Shown one piece after another: positions 1 to 11,693 of a stretch of DNA of 64,000 nt; position 1 is the stretch's first letter, and every line of letters begins with the position of its first letter. The stretch covers positions 62,001 to 126,000 of the forward strand of contig WIXG01000185.1 of assembly GCA_009869945.1 (NCBI GenBank). The letters run 5' to 3'. The notes beneath the pieces are model-generated. The model made no database searches, was not told the origin of the DNA, and was given only the letters and a program-made list of their open reading frames with translations. The position numbers and the translations under genes were made by a program. This stretch comes from Mesaphorura yosii. Its lineage: Eukaryota > Arthropoda > Collembola > Poduromorpha > Tullbergiidae.

Positions 1-1339
1 TTCGTAAGCACCAAGCAGCAAAGGCTCCGCAAATTCAAGCTTGAATTGTCACCAGGCTGATGACAGCCAGCCGTTCCAAGTACTGCGAATGAATGAGACC
101 GACTACCTTTGACGAACCGGCTTCCAGTTCAGAGCCTGAGACACATGTGCAAATTGAATACCGGCGTGCTGCATTCATGTGGCAACTTCTCATGGTTAAA
201 ACATACATTAACACTGAATCGATCATTGCAACCAGTGGTGCAGTTACAGTTAAAAGTAGTAAAAACTGAGTCGGTCTCTTTTAGAAGGTTTCTTTACATT
301 TCTGATTTCTCAAGCCTTAGTCATTTTCCAATACGCTAATATGCATACGCTCACGTTAACATTTACACGTCTGTCACTGTTTATTAGTTGTAAGTTACTT
401 TTCAACATTTTATCTGAGCTCGGACGCTCTTTCATACGCTAAGAACACTCTTTTAACGACATCCTGCTTCACTCCCGAAACGGTGAGAAAATGACGCAAA
501 CCATGTCCTCATTCCGAAATATAATTAATGTCTTCTGCATATCCGTCTGCTTTCAGCATCGTCTACAATCACGACTCTAGTATCTAATTGCCTTCCACCT
601 TCGAAGTAGAATTTTGCTTCGGAAATTAGGAGCTTAAATCGCGGGCAAATGTCCAGCGACAGACTTACTACAATGTGAGATCAGGCAATTCAGAAACTGT
701 TCTTTCTAGCGCCAGATAGATAGAAATTCAGATTAATGATCTAATAGTCTGTAGCTGCATATGCTCATTGTGAACACGGTCGACAAGATAGACTCAGGCA
801 GGCATGTTGACTTCTGATGAGCTTTCATTTGCAGAATCCATTCCAGGCAGCCAGGCCCTTGTCATGAAAAAACGGTGCTTTAATTAAGCATGTGAATCGA
901 TCAGACTTGAATCTTCAAAATTCTATTCCTTTATCATGCTAAGTTCTGGGAGTTAAATTCGGTGAGTCAAGCAAATGCAACTGATTTTACTTTCTAAATA
1001 CAGTGCCGAAGCACATTAACTTGAGCTCATCTATAAAACATGGCTCTGGACAAGTCTATTCGGAAAAATATGACAGATGGTAATGCAAAGTCTTCCACGG
1101 AAAGATTAAATGAACTCATCTGCCGCCAGACTATGTCCGCAGATTAATCAAGTTAAATCGCAGTGCTTATAATGAACTTTATTACGGAAATAAAAAAACC
1201 AAAGTCTAGACTTAATGCAGTAAGGGACATCTAAAATACTAGGAAATTCTTTTAAGCAAGTACGTGCATAAAATTCGGATAGTATTTCACTATGATTAGA
1301 CATACGTTAAATGCTAAGTTATTTAGTAAAATAAAATAT
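1..1339. other. no gene seen
   Basis: AT-rich sequence with only short chance ORFs in all frames. I found no splice-linked coding segment, RNA gene or repeat. It lies downstream of the minus-strand hypothetical gene that follows. Confidence 0.5.
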
Positions 1340-1998
1340 TCAGTAGATAAAAGTTTTAGATATCACTTCAATGGATTGAAGTTCACACTCTGGACAAGGC
1401 TGTCCTTTTGAATGAGCCTTCGCCTTCAATTTCCTGGACATGGATTTTACTTGATGTAGGGCGTTCTTCCTTGCATGGTCGAAATCGTCCATTCCAGGTA
1501 CATGCATGGCCTCCAGGCGAACGGTGTGGCGTATGCATTCTTCCTCCAACGAGCAAAACTCATACGTGAAGTGAGGACCACGATATTTTTCAATTTGCTT
1601 GGCAGTCATGTTGACCTTCACCAGATAATTGTCCAATACTTGTTTATGAGTATCTGAGAAGACAGAAACACAAGACGCAGTTGCTAATAGAAAGAAATTA
1701 CTTGAACCAGGGAAAAACATTGCTGCTTACAGTTGGATTCACAAAAGCTGTCATCGTGACAGCTCTGGGGCGTGCTTCCGCTAATTGAACTGCTTGACCC
1801 AACATCCTCTCGAGCTTTATCTTTACTTTGACGAGATGACCAAAAATAAGCTGTCCAATGCACAACACGACTGACGAATGCAGCGATACAATTTTTAGAC
1901 TCCTCCACGGCCACGGTTGATTCGTTCAGGGTCGAGGTAGACATCGTTGGCGTCGACGAGCAGCATGTTGAATCAAGATCTTCATTTGGAGAATCCAT
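1340..1998 (-). CDS. hypothetical protein with C-terminal CxxC, two exons
   Basis: Two exons join in frame: 1998-1731 (268 nt, phase 1, donor AACT/GTAAGC) and either 1653-1340 or 1683-1340, because two in-frame acceptors exist. I prefer 1653, giving a 77-bp intron and 193 residues; the other gives a 47-bp intron and 203 residues. The start is the ATG of MDSPNED, since an upstream in-frame ATG lies in a Lys/Ile-rich stretch. The first exon is Ser/Thr-rich and acidic, with a VVHWTAYFW patch near residue 50. The second is charged and alpha-helical, with scattered Cys and a CPEC pair near the end. No family is recognised and no membrane segment is clear. That both exons stay open and in phase is the main evidence; it could still be chance. 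Confidence 0.4.
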
Positions 1999-3123
1999 CT
2001 TTAAGAGCTGAATCCTTATCACTTTCTTCTTAACTCTTATGCACTTACTTAATACTAATTTGTCTTTCAATTCAACAAATTCAGCTACAGAGGACAAGTA
2101 GAAACTCGGAGTCTAGACTCCGCTAATTTCTGATCGAACTACTACTAATTAAGTATCAAATCTACAAAAAACAAATGAAAGGAATTGCAATTTTGAATCC
2201 GTTTTGCCTGCTAGTGTATTTTCTTTCACTGCGTGCGTGCCCAAGTCGAAAACCATCATAACACAATCTGCTATCGTGTGTGCATGCCGACTACAAAAGC
2301 CTCATTCCTTCCACAACGCTATTCTATGCTGAATAAATCCGACTTTAGCCTCAAGGAGATTGTGCCTTACAAAATGGTACACCTACTTTCAAGGGCCAAA
2401 CGAATCGTTATTGAAATTACAAGCTCCTGTTAAGCGGCAGTCTAAATTGCGAATGTAGTTCCTCCGCCTAAGATCTAGTTTGGACTCTTCTGCATCGCGG
2501 CGTTGCAATTTGCAATGCACTGCATGTGAAAGACTGCAAGTGCAGAGGAGGGAGACCTAAACTAGAAGATTTGAGTAAATCGGAATCAAATCGAATCCGA
2601 ACAGCTTTAATTTTTCTTAATCTTGTTTTATTAAGTTAAAGGTGACCGAACTGAAATTAATTACTCCATCAGAACTCATCACAGTTTTAAGTAACCATTT
2701 TAAGTGACCAGCTGCTGCAAATGTTCTCTACTGATTTACATTCTCCAAGTAAACCATTGACCATTTCTTTAAATGGTAAATAACTCAACCAAACTTAAAC
2801 TCAATCTGGAAATTTTGTTAATTCCTATACGCCTTTGCTTTAACTCACCAGATTCCAGAGACCACCTTTAAATCTGAGTTTAAGTCAGCATTGCTTATGT
2901 TGACTTTCAGTCTCCAGTGTCCGGCGTGATCACTAACGACGGCTGTAGTTAAAGGATAAAGGAAGCAGTTGAACTTTAGTAGTCCTGTACGTGATGGGTA
3001 AGTAAATTAATGTTAAGTAATGTATCTTGTAGTGATCAGTAAAATCTTTAATAAATGAATGTCCTACAAATACAGGGTGATATTCTGCATCCATCTAAAC
3101 GTTTTTCCACAAGTAATTCAGCC
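1999..3123. other. no gene seen
   Basis: About 1.1 kb of AT-rich sequence without a convincing ORF. It may hold promoter and 5' sequence for the divergently arranged hypothetical genes on each side, but no TATA box or initiator stands out. Confidence 0.4.
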
Positions 3124-3912
3124 ATGGTTAACTGGGATAAGGTTTGGGGAGCGTTGCTTAAGTTTGTGAGATACGGCCGCGATATGAGTGATGAAAGGAA
3201 AAACAATCGTAAGAACCTGACTGGAGCTTAAGCGCAAGTTCATGACTGTTTACACGGTATCACATTTTATAGTAATTGAGGAATTGTGATGAGATAATGT
3301 GCTAATTGTTGCCTTCTTGCCAGGCTGATTGGATCGTATGGCCGCCTGTTCAGATAATCAATTTCTATTTTGTCCCGCATTTTGCCCGCCTCGCCTTTGT
3401 ATTTGCTTCTTGACAGTATTTTGGAACACATTTCTATCGCATATGAAACACTATGTGAGTACCAAGCCTTGTGCTTTTGAACGACAATTATAGTAACGTC
3501 GACCTTTTAGCTTAATCCAACGTCATTTTTCATTAGGATCAATTCGATGATCGGGAATATTGAAAACTTGGGACGTGCAACTGCAGAGGCCCAAACTATA
3601 AAGGCGAGACGGGCGAGACAAATTCGTGGACTGCCATCGACAGAAGAATCAGACAAGAGCAATGAAAGTGCGGATTCGAGGACAAATCCTCCTCCAAATA
3701 AACACAGCGAACCAGACGCCGTTAAGAACGAATCTGGGTTAAGTGTCGCGAAGCAAGACACAAGCAATGAGGACGTAGCAGGTTTAGGCTCCAAGAACAA
3801 ACATTCAAAGCCTGGAAAAAATGAAGACGGTTACAAGTCAAGTCACCATGATAAAGCAAAGCTTCCATCGGGGCAACAATCGCCACATAAGAATGATGGA
3901 AAAATTCAGTAA
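3124..3912 (+). CDS. hypothetical basic, Ser/Lys-rich protein, three exons
   Basis: Three exons join with consistent phases: 3124-3208 (85 nt, starting in a good context, GCCATGG), 3417-3454 (38 nt, flanked by a CAG acceptor and a GTGAGT donor) and 3511-3912. The second intron is 56 bp, matching the short introns of neighbouring genes. The predicted protein is about 174 residues. The N-terminal half is aromatic/aliphatic (start MVNWDKVWGALLKF); the C-terminal 110 residues are hydrophilic and low-complexity, rich in Lys, Ser, Asn and Asp, probably disordered. There is no recognised domain. The long third exon is the best supported part; the tiny second exon is tentative. Confidence 0.4.
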
Positions 3913-5247
3913 GGTCATTTACACCTTTTTTCGCAAGATCTGTCTCAAGTACAAGTACGATATTCGCTATTATATTACGTGTAGGCAAAATGTAGGAGTA
4001 AACAATGCATTTACGACTTAACTGTACACTGAAAATTGTAAAAGTGCCTCTTAAAAGTAGTAAAAACTAAAAACTGTGCGTGGTAAAGACTGAATGCTTA
4101 ACGTATCGACGCATGAAGTGAAAAGCACTGCATTGCATTTGTATTTGAATTGAGTCTAAATTTTCCACTTTTTAGAGATGTGTAAACTTCTGGCATTGAT
4201 GAGACTGTGTGAACTTGGCTTTTGGCTGGGTACATTTCCACCTGAAGATTTGGCGTGCGGTCAAATGTCTTCGAAACTCACATTACTCAAAGGATGCGGA
4301 CGAGTGACGCAAATGACTTAAATGTTACGCTCATATCTGCAATAAGGCATAACTCGCATAACTCCAGAATGTCAATACTACTTTATCTCGTTATATGGTG
4401 TAGACTAGGCGCAGTTGAGATTATGAGTCAGGGACACATTTTGGAATCGCTGATTTCTGATCACCAATCATCCATACATAGACAGAGAATACCAGTTATG
4501 ACTACAAATGACAAGACCGAATTATGCCTAGTTGTTCGATGGCACGTGTCCGCATGAGCTCGTATTTATATTCAGAGCAAATATTTTGAATTAATCAGAT
4601 GAATTGGATACAAATAATTGCTGGTGATAAAACAAGTCAACACACAAATATTTAATGTTAAGGATTCCTTCCCTAAATATAAGATGGTCTTTTTTGCAAT
4701 GTACTACCCTTCACCGTACTCGTAGCACGCTTTAGTGTAGATCCGGAAATGAAAGGAGGAAGCGTTACGTTCAGCCCTAATTACAAAGCCACCACAGAGT
4801 GACAGCGGTGCAAGTGAAGGTGCACACTGACGATCATATATGATCACAATCAGTAATCAGTGCAAGAGTACACATCGTCCACGCCTTTGTGTCTGCCGTG
4901 TCTCGTAATAATGTTGACGCGAGTCCAAAAATAGTGCTATTTGGATGATTCACAACATCGAAGCCTGATGGCGAATTCCTTTTACACGTGACATTGAGTA
5001 TTAAGTGACGTTGTTTGTAAAATCTCCGTTCATTTACATTCGTACCAGAAGTTAAGTTCAAAGCTTGAGTTAAGATGTAATTGATACGCAGTGCTAAGTT
5101 CGGCTTGCAGTGTTGCGTTAGACCCGTAACGGATGGATACAGCCTCGGACAGTTGTGGTCAACGATAATTGCGGTCGTGAGCAGTTAAAGTCAGTTGGGC
5201 AGCCTTGGAATCCGTTGGACCGCCGGCTGCCAAAAACTATAAACACC
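3913..5247. other. intergenic; 5' flank of the SLC1 gene
   Basis: No supported gene. Open frames here lack splice partners or similarity. The 100 bp before the SLC1 ATG is probably 5' UTR: the same frame is open upstream but has no in-frame ATG. Confidence 0.4.
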
Positions 5248-7234
5248 ATGAAGACTTGGCTCGTGAGAAATTCCTTGCTGCTGGCAACGATTGCTGGTGT
5301 CGGAGCTGGAATTGGCTTGGGTAAGTACAAATTGGCGAAACACATTGCGCATATTCAAGTACGTAACTTGTGAATTTACTGGATTTTCAGGATTCGGCCT
5401 TCGGCAAGCCAGTGACGGCGTAAGCGAAGAATGGTTTCAGCTGATAGCGTATCCCGGCGAAATCTTCACACGAGTCCTACAGTTGATGATTCTTCCGCTT
5501 CTACTGTCCAGCCTTGTCGTTGGTGGGCCATAATGATCCAACCGTATTAAAAAGGCAAGCGTCATGTCGCTCTAACCCTGAATGTTTGCAGGGTCCGCCA
5601 GTCTCAACGCGAGCACAAATGGCAAAATTGCGATCCGTACTCTCTCTTACTTCCTTGTCACGTCACTGTTCAATGCCGTCCTCGGAGTGGTGCTCGTACT
5701 TCTTGTTCATCCGGGAGACCCCTCTTTTAAACCCATAAACTTGGGAACGGAGATTGCAGAGCGCAAAAATACGTTGCTGGACAATTTCTTGGACCTGGGT
5801 CGCAATATAGTTCCAGCCAACATTTTCTCGACAATGTTTCAGCAGGTTGACCTCAATTCCTATGTGAAATGGTACAGCTACAAGTGTGTTATGCCAATTA
5901 ACAATCGTAACTTGGATATTTCAGACACAAACCGTATACGAAGGGTTAACCGGGCCAGGAGCTCATAATGAAACCGAATTTATTCGTACCATTGTACTCA
6001 GGTATAAAATCGCACTGAAGCTTATGAGAAAAACCATTCCAATATTCCGGTGATGAGCAGTCACCTGTCACTCGCGTATGTTAAATTCAGAGATGGCACC
6101 AACACGCTTGGAGTCATCACATTTGCGCTTGTATTTGGGATGGTGCTTGGAACAGTTGGCGAACGCGCTCGAGCTCTTATCGAATCCCTTCGAGTCATTG
6201 ACGAGGTCATCATGAAAATTGTGCAAGGAGTCATGTGGTAGGATACAACATCGTGGTACTTTGAAATCATAGCACTCATACGACTCCATTTTGTTTTTCG
6301 TAGGATAACTCCCGTTGGAGTCGCAAGTCTAATTGCCAGCAAAATACTCAGCGTTGACGATATTGTGGCGGTCACAACCCAACTGGGTCTCTTTGTGCTC
6401 ACGGTCCTTGCTGGAGTGCTTCTCTACCAACTCGTCATACTTCAGGTTCTGTACTTTGTCGTAGTACGCAAGAATCCTTTTCGTTTCTACGCTGGACTTG
6501 TGCAGGCCACGATCACTGCGTTTGCCACTGCCTCGGCGTAAGATCAGAGTTTTGTTTAGGCATAGCTGACGGTTGGCGCATTTGACCAATACGTAATGTA
6601 TTTTGACCACCGCAGAGCCGCGGCGCTTCCCATCTCATTTCGATGCATGGATAATTTAGGAGTCGACGCCCGCATATCTCAGTTTGTGCTGCCCATCGGA
6701 GTCACGATAAACAAGGACGGAACGGCTCTCTTCGTAACCGTGGCCTCAGTCTTTATCGCACAAATGAATGGGCATGACTTGGACGCTGGACAACTGGCAA
6801 CTGTCGCGTATGTCAACAATTTATGCACTGGAGGAGTCACATGTTTCTTGCATCATGGTCATGCTGTTGATCTCCACAGGATTGCGTCGACAGCCGTCAG
6901 CATCGCCAGTGCGAGCATTCCAAGCGCAGCCCTCGCTCTCATGTTCATCGTCCTAAACGCCGTCGGAGTGCCGACAGCTGACATTGGACTCCTGTTCGCC
7001 GTTGACTGGCTGGTGGACAGGGTTCGAACAACCAACAACCAGCTCGGTGATTGCTATGCAGCTGCAATTGTTGAACGACTATCTAGGAAGGAGTTACGTG
7101 AAATGGACATGGTAAAAGAAAACGGCGACATTTATCTTGGCCCTGTTCCAATGAGCAGGGACAACTCGCAACCGAAAAGGCGACACGACGCAAGAGTTGA
7201 GGAAATACACCTCAACAACTATGAAAATAGTTAA
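5248..7234 (+). CDS. SLC1-family amino-acid transporter, divergent (EAAT-like)
   Basis: CDS exons 5248-5320, 5391-5522, 5592-5845, 5925-6001, 6061-6237, 6304-6537, 6616-6807, 6880-7234 give 497 residues, a normal SLC1 length. The family fold is clear: the N-terminal helix, PGEIFTRVLQLMILPLLLSSL, FRDGTNTLG before TM5, then the HP1-TM7-HP2-TM8 core. TM8 keeps the substrate and Na+ residues (DRVRTT..N..GD). SLC1 proteins move glutamate, aspartate or neutral amino acids with Na+ across the plasma membrane. Several core positions differ: the serine-rich HP1 tip is alanine-rich (TASAAAALP), the NMDGT motif reads NKDGT (about residues 348-352), and the K+-coupling Glu a few residues on is Val. Coupling or substrate is therefore probably altered. 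The acceptor of exon 5 could also be 31 bp later in the same phase. ATG 5248 is the first in-frame ATG. Confidence 0.88.
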
Positions 7235-7300
7235 GCTTTGTACAATTTATTAGTCATTACCCGCATTTACGTGAATATCGTAATTTAAGTCTCGAGCCTA

Positions 7301-8522
7301 TTAAAGTCTTGCATTGCCCCCAAAGTGTTTTCCCGAGCCTGGGTCCACGACTCGAGTACCTCCGTACCGGACTGGAAGCTGATCCGCTGGTATCTGCTTC
7401 AACAGCGCAGGCATCCACTTCTTCTTGTCGTACCCATAAATAGAGATGAGGTTTCTGGAGTCTTCGGACATGGCGTGCTTGATAAGTTCGTACACTTCCT
7501 CCACGACGGCTGGCGCATTGACAACGTACAGCTTGTCCACGATTCTCGGAAAATTGGCTTCGTACATCGTAAGGCCGCGTATGTAAAATGGAACACCTGC
7601 AAAATGTGAACGAATTTGTCATGGGCATGTTAGTCACTTGATATTCGCTTCATCAAACTTAATTTGCAATACACTGGAACAGAAAACCACTTACAAGCTA
7701 GACAGCCGTGCTGTCTGATGTTGAATCCACCCATGTCGAGAATCAAAACACCTTTTCCATCGAGATTCGTCCCCATTTCTCTAGTCACGTTGTAGCCATA
7801 CTGCACGCCAAACTCGAGTTGCTTCTCGAAGTAGCGCATGAGTCCTTCACCCTTTCCTCCAATGATCGTTGCTCGAACGTCGTATCGTCCGGCTGGAATG
7901 ATGTAGATCAAGTGTCCAAACTTGTCAAAGCCATCAATGAGAAGCGGGTACGCCTTTTCCCATCTGGACGTGTCTTCCTCAAGAATGCTCTCCATTTTAT
8001 GCTCCTTCCGCCATTGAAGGGTCTAAGAGCAACAGTCGAGTCAATACCATTGAAATTTCGCAAATGTGCAAATGAAACCTGTCATGTTGTGCATCTGACC
8101 TTTCTGAACATTTTTTCTGCCTCATCCAGATTGAAGTGTCTGGCCTGCAGCCACTTGACTAGGACTCGATCTACAAGCAAAATGTGGTCCGAAGGTCTTG
8201 CATAATCCTTGACGCGCTTGCGAAGCTAAAAAATCCAAATCTCATTACGTGCCAGCTTGACCTTGAACGTCTATCTCAAATGTGAAACCGACGTCAATAG
8301 ACGTACCTCGTCCAGCTTGCGTCGTTCCGTTTTCGAGAGATTGGTCAGTTTGTACTCATCCACAATTAAGTCGTTGCTCTCTTTACTTCTGCCGATGTTG
8401 GAAATGGCACGTGGGCGTGTGATTTGTGGGTCTGCGTCAGGGTCAGCGTCAGCGTCAGAGCTCACTGTGGTGAGAAGTGCAAGCGCTGACAGGAGGAACA
8501 ACAGGAAACTGGTGCGGGTCAT
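7301..8522 (-). CDS. SEC14-like CRAL-TRIO protein with signal peptide
   Basis: Exons 8522-8307, 8225-8100, 8022-7695, 7596-7301 encode 321 residues. A textbook signal peptide (MTRTSFLLFLLSALALLTTVSS) is followed by an acidic DADADPDADP stretch. The CRAL-TRIO N domain comes next (FNLDEAEKMFRK, LQWRKEH), then the lipid-binding CRAL-TRIO domain (YPLLIDGFDKFGHLIYIIPAGRYD broken into normal blocks, GVLILDMGG, MYEANFPRIVDKLYVVNAP, QLPVRYGG). SEC14 proteins bind and exchange phosphatidylinositol, phosphatidylcholine or tocopherol and are usually cytosolic, so the leader suggests secretion or a lumenal location. There is no GOLD domain. Its stop is only 66 bp from the stop of the convergent SLC1 gene. 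The upstream GTG frame at 8534 was not used because the ATG at 8522 opens the leader. Confidence 0.85.
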
Positions 8523-9849
8523 GATTATTTGCACTGGCCAAGAAGGAGAATATTTATTTGATTAGAACATTCGCACTGCTCGATTTCTGAGAAGGCACTG
8601 AAAGGAAAAAAGGTTGTCCACATAAATGCAGTGTACAGGCTCCCAAAACTGGAATTCGCTAAAGTTGGCCAGACTCATTGTGTTTGATTACGGAGGTAAA
8701 CCTGTAATATTTTGCAAATGAAGAAGAAAGAAGACCATCAAGGGAATCGTGTAATCTGTACAGCGACAACAGAAGACTCTTAATCTTAATTAGCAGGTAC
8801 CCTGCACATCACAGCTTAGCAGAGAACATGAAAACTCACAACGTGAGTGCATTCATGATGGTAATTTAAAGACCACAAACAAAACTGTGGGAAATATTTT
8901 CTAGTGTCCGGATGGGGTGGGAATGGGATTAAACCCACGCTCGTTTGCGCATGCTAATGTCCAGGCTTCTTCCTTCCCTTTTACCAAATATTTTTTTAGC
9001 AAGGCTTTCGTGGGATGATTTGGACCATTCGCGTTCCGCAATTCCGACGAATTTCACAGTATGCGGCTGCCCACTTCAAGTTCAAAGCGATGAACAGCCA
9101 AGGCCTCTCGAATTTTGCATGGATGCAAATGCGAGTGCAAATTCAGTAAATGGACCAACTCAACTTCGATTGTTTTGCAAGTTTTATTACTCTCACTCGT
9201 GAGTGAGAGTCGAGTACTCGACTGGCTTGCTGGCAATGAAGCTCAGTGGTGATGGCGATGAGTGGTGAGAATTCTCAAGAGCAGCTGCAGCACATGAAAT
9301 TTCCGCTTGATCCTGTTTTGGTGGTCCATGCAGTCCATCTTTTATGGTTTACTTACGTTTGTTGTGGAATAAGACAGAAAAGTTTACGGACAACGTTAAG
9401 GACAATTTGGAGAGTCGTCGTGCACTGTGAGATATTTGTCTTCGAAACCGTAATGTTCAACAATTCGTAGCACATGCATTTGGCCATCCCAAACCGACAC
9501 GCGCATCTCCTCCGCGTTGTGCATGAAATCGAATCGATCAGTGCCTTGCCTCTTCGTGTGTTTGTCTTGTTAATGACCCTGAAATGTTGCTGAAGAGGAT
9601 GTGTAGCGCAGTCGTAGTCGTAACAGTAATTCGTAATAATGTAACCAGCATGCAATTAGCACCAAGCTCATTGCACAGCCGGATTGACGTGTAGGTCACA
9701 CAAGTTCAGCAGCAGCTTGCTGGCCTTCAGCTGTAATTAAGCGCCTTATCATCAATGTGCAGTTCACTTACATTACGCAATTTCAATGCGTATTTATATA
9801 TTATATATTAATGCTAGAAAATTTAAAATGGCAGAATCTCGAAATTTGT
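8523..9849. other. intergenic
   Basis: About 1.3 kb with no convincing gene on either strand. It contains the short perfect hairpin listed separately and 5' flank of the minus-strand SEC14 gene. A GTGGGTTTAATCCCA-like stretch near 8925-8940 (minus strand) resembles a Pol III B box, but no tRNA fold surrounds it. Confidence 0.4.
9189..9210. repeat. perfect inverted repeat, 10-bp arms
   Basis: ACTCTCACTC and GAGTGAGAGT are exact reverse complements separated by 2 bp (GT). No T-run or gene end adjoins it, so I cannot assign a function. Confidence 0.6.
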
Positions 9850-11693
9850 TTACAGTTGAAATGATGTGGACGACGGCCGTCTGCTCACTGAACCCAGCTT
9901 TCCGTTCCCCTCGCGGCCTCGCTGCTTCTCGTGATCATGTTCGCCATCATTCCACGGCAGCACGTGAGCTTTTCCAAACATCAAGAAAGAGAGATTTCCG
10001 ACAAAGAGGAATGCGGCTGAGATCAGAAACACGATGCGCCATTGGTCTATGGACGGCTGGAACGAAAAGCAATGGAATTGGGTTTACTTTATCTTTAAAT
10101 AATGGCTACGTTAATCTTACGTTTCCTTTGATGAGCAATCCAGCCACATACGGCGCCGTAAATCCGCAAATATTGGCGAAGGAATTCGCGATTCCCTGAA
10201 TTTGTATCGTAAGGGAATATGACGACAGAAAATCAAGTGATTATTTTGTGCTGGGCATACCGAAATGATTCCTGCATAGTTTGGCGCAATATCCATGGAA
10301 CTGACCAAACATCCTCCAAATGTCATTCCGATGGCTCCAGCGGCCAAATTGAGACACAGAATGGCGACAACAGCGTTGCAGCCAGAATAGGCGGCTCCGA
10401 TGAAGGCGAGCGCTGTTCCCCACTGAGCTATGGACACAAGACGAGCGATGGGTAATTACAATTTTATCAAATTCACTGAGCAAGGCTGAGCTTAGTTGGA
10501 AATAGTTACCAATTGTATTACACAATTTCCGGCAAAACAAGGTCGATAAAATTCCCTTTTGAATCAATTTGTCGCCAATTGAGGTGAGGATAGTTCCAAA
10601 GACAAACATGCAGAGGTACGGAGAGGAGGAAGTGAGACTGTTCTGTTTGATGTCAAAGTGTAGCACAGTCTTCAGGTAAGTCGGCAACTCAATGAGAAGC
10701 GTGTACAGACCCCAAGCGAAGGCCGTCTGAGCCATGCATATTGCGATGACGGGCATGGAAGTACAAATTTTGACCCATGGCGTGGGACGATTCGTCTTGG
10801 TCGCGGTGGACGCATCTGTCGCGGTGGATTTCATGATGTAACTCCGCTCTTCCTCTGATATGGATGGGTGCACGCTCGGAGACTCGTGAATCACGTATGC
10901 CCATGCGACGAACCAGAGCACTGACACGACGCCCGTGGCATAGAACACGGATGCCCAACCGAAAGATTCGATGAGGAATCCGGACGTCAGCATCGTGATC
11001 GATGCACCGATGGAAATTCCCGAGTAAACTATCGTGGCGAGTTTGCTCCGCTCTTCCACCGGAACCCACTTGGCGAGGAGCACCTGCCCCGCTGGGAACG
11101 TGAACCCTTCGCCCAATCCCTCGATGACACGAACAACTATCAAGTACATTTGTCCCATTCGAGCAGCGATCGGGGTGAGGAGTGTGAACACGGCAGCAAC
11201 AAGCAAGCCAATGCCCAGCACCCATTTGCCCCCGTATCGGGTTGCCAAGAGTCCGCCTGGAATCTGAGTCACGAAATAGCCCCAAAAGAAGGAGCCAAGA
11301 ATAAGACCCTGCTCAGCCTCGTTCCAGTCAAACTCCGCAAACTCTGCGTCTTTATCAATGATGACTGTAGGCACTGAGGAGTTTGCATTGTATTTCACGT
11401 CTGCCGCACAATTTGTGCCGAGCGTATCACTCGAGGCGTCGTTGACCAAGACCAACGGCTTGTGACGGACCATCGCAACGATCGTCAGCGACAAATTGAA
11501 CCGCATTGCGTATGAGACAGCATAACCCAAGAAGCCCAGGACAACGAGCGTGTGTCTAGCGCCCCAACCTGCATCAATCCATAAAAGTCTCAACCTTCTG
11601 ATCCATGAAAAGATATGCAAAATGCAATCACCCAAGACTCAAGTTACCTTTCGGTCGCTTGCAGGATTTTCTTGGTTCTTGAGCATCCTTCAT
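9850..11693 (-). CDS. SLC17-family (sialin/phosphate type) anion transporter
   Basis: Exons 11693-11648, 11568-10510, 10427-10261, 10195-10121, 10056-9850 encode 517 residues, the usual SLC17 size. It is a 12-helix major facilitator protein. Diagnostic blocks are SYAMRFNLSLTIVAMV in TM1, EQGLILGSFFWGYFVTQIPGG in TM2, GLGEGFTFPAGQVLLAKW with PVEERSK in TM4, and a final NLSFLMFGKAHVLPWN at the last helix. The TM1-TM2 loop carries NSS and other extracellular N-glycosylation candidates. SLC17 members export sialic acid from lysosomes, load glutamate or nucleotides into vesicles, or carry phosphate; arthropods have many uncharacterised paralogues, so the substrate cannot be called. The first coding exon (MKDAQEPRKSCKRPK) is short and joins the TM1 exon in phase 1. 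Confidence 0.9.

Noticed and set aside
5155-5247. Extended N-terminus for the SLC1 transporter
   Set aside because: The frame is open but begins with GTG; the first in-frame ATG is at 5248 and fits the family start.
9353-9655. 100-codon Cys-containing minus-strand frame
   Set aside because: No start context, splice partner or similarity; the Cys distribution has no pattern.
10689-11285. 198-codon frame inside the SLC17 gene
   Set aside because: Same strand, other frame, His/Arg/Ser-r rich composition typical of a shadow of membrane-protein sequence.
7301-11693. A functional glutamate cluster (SLC1, SLC17)
   Set aside because: The SLC1 motifs are altered and the SLC17 substrate is unknown; neighbouring genes of an arthropod are rarely co-functional, so proximity alone is not evidence.
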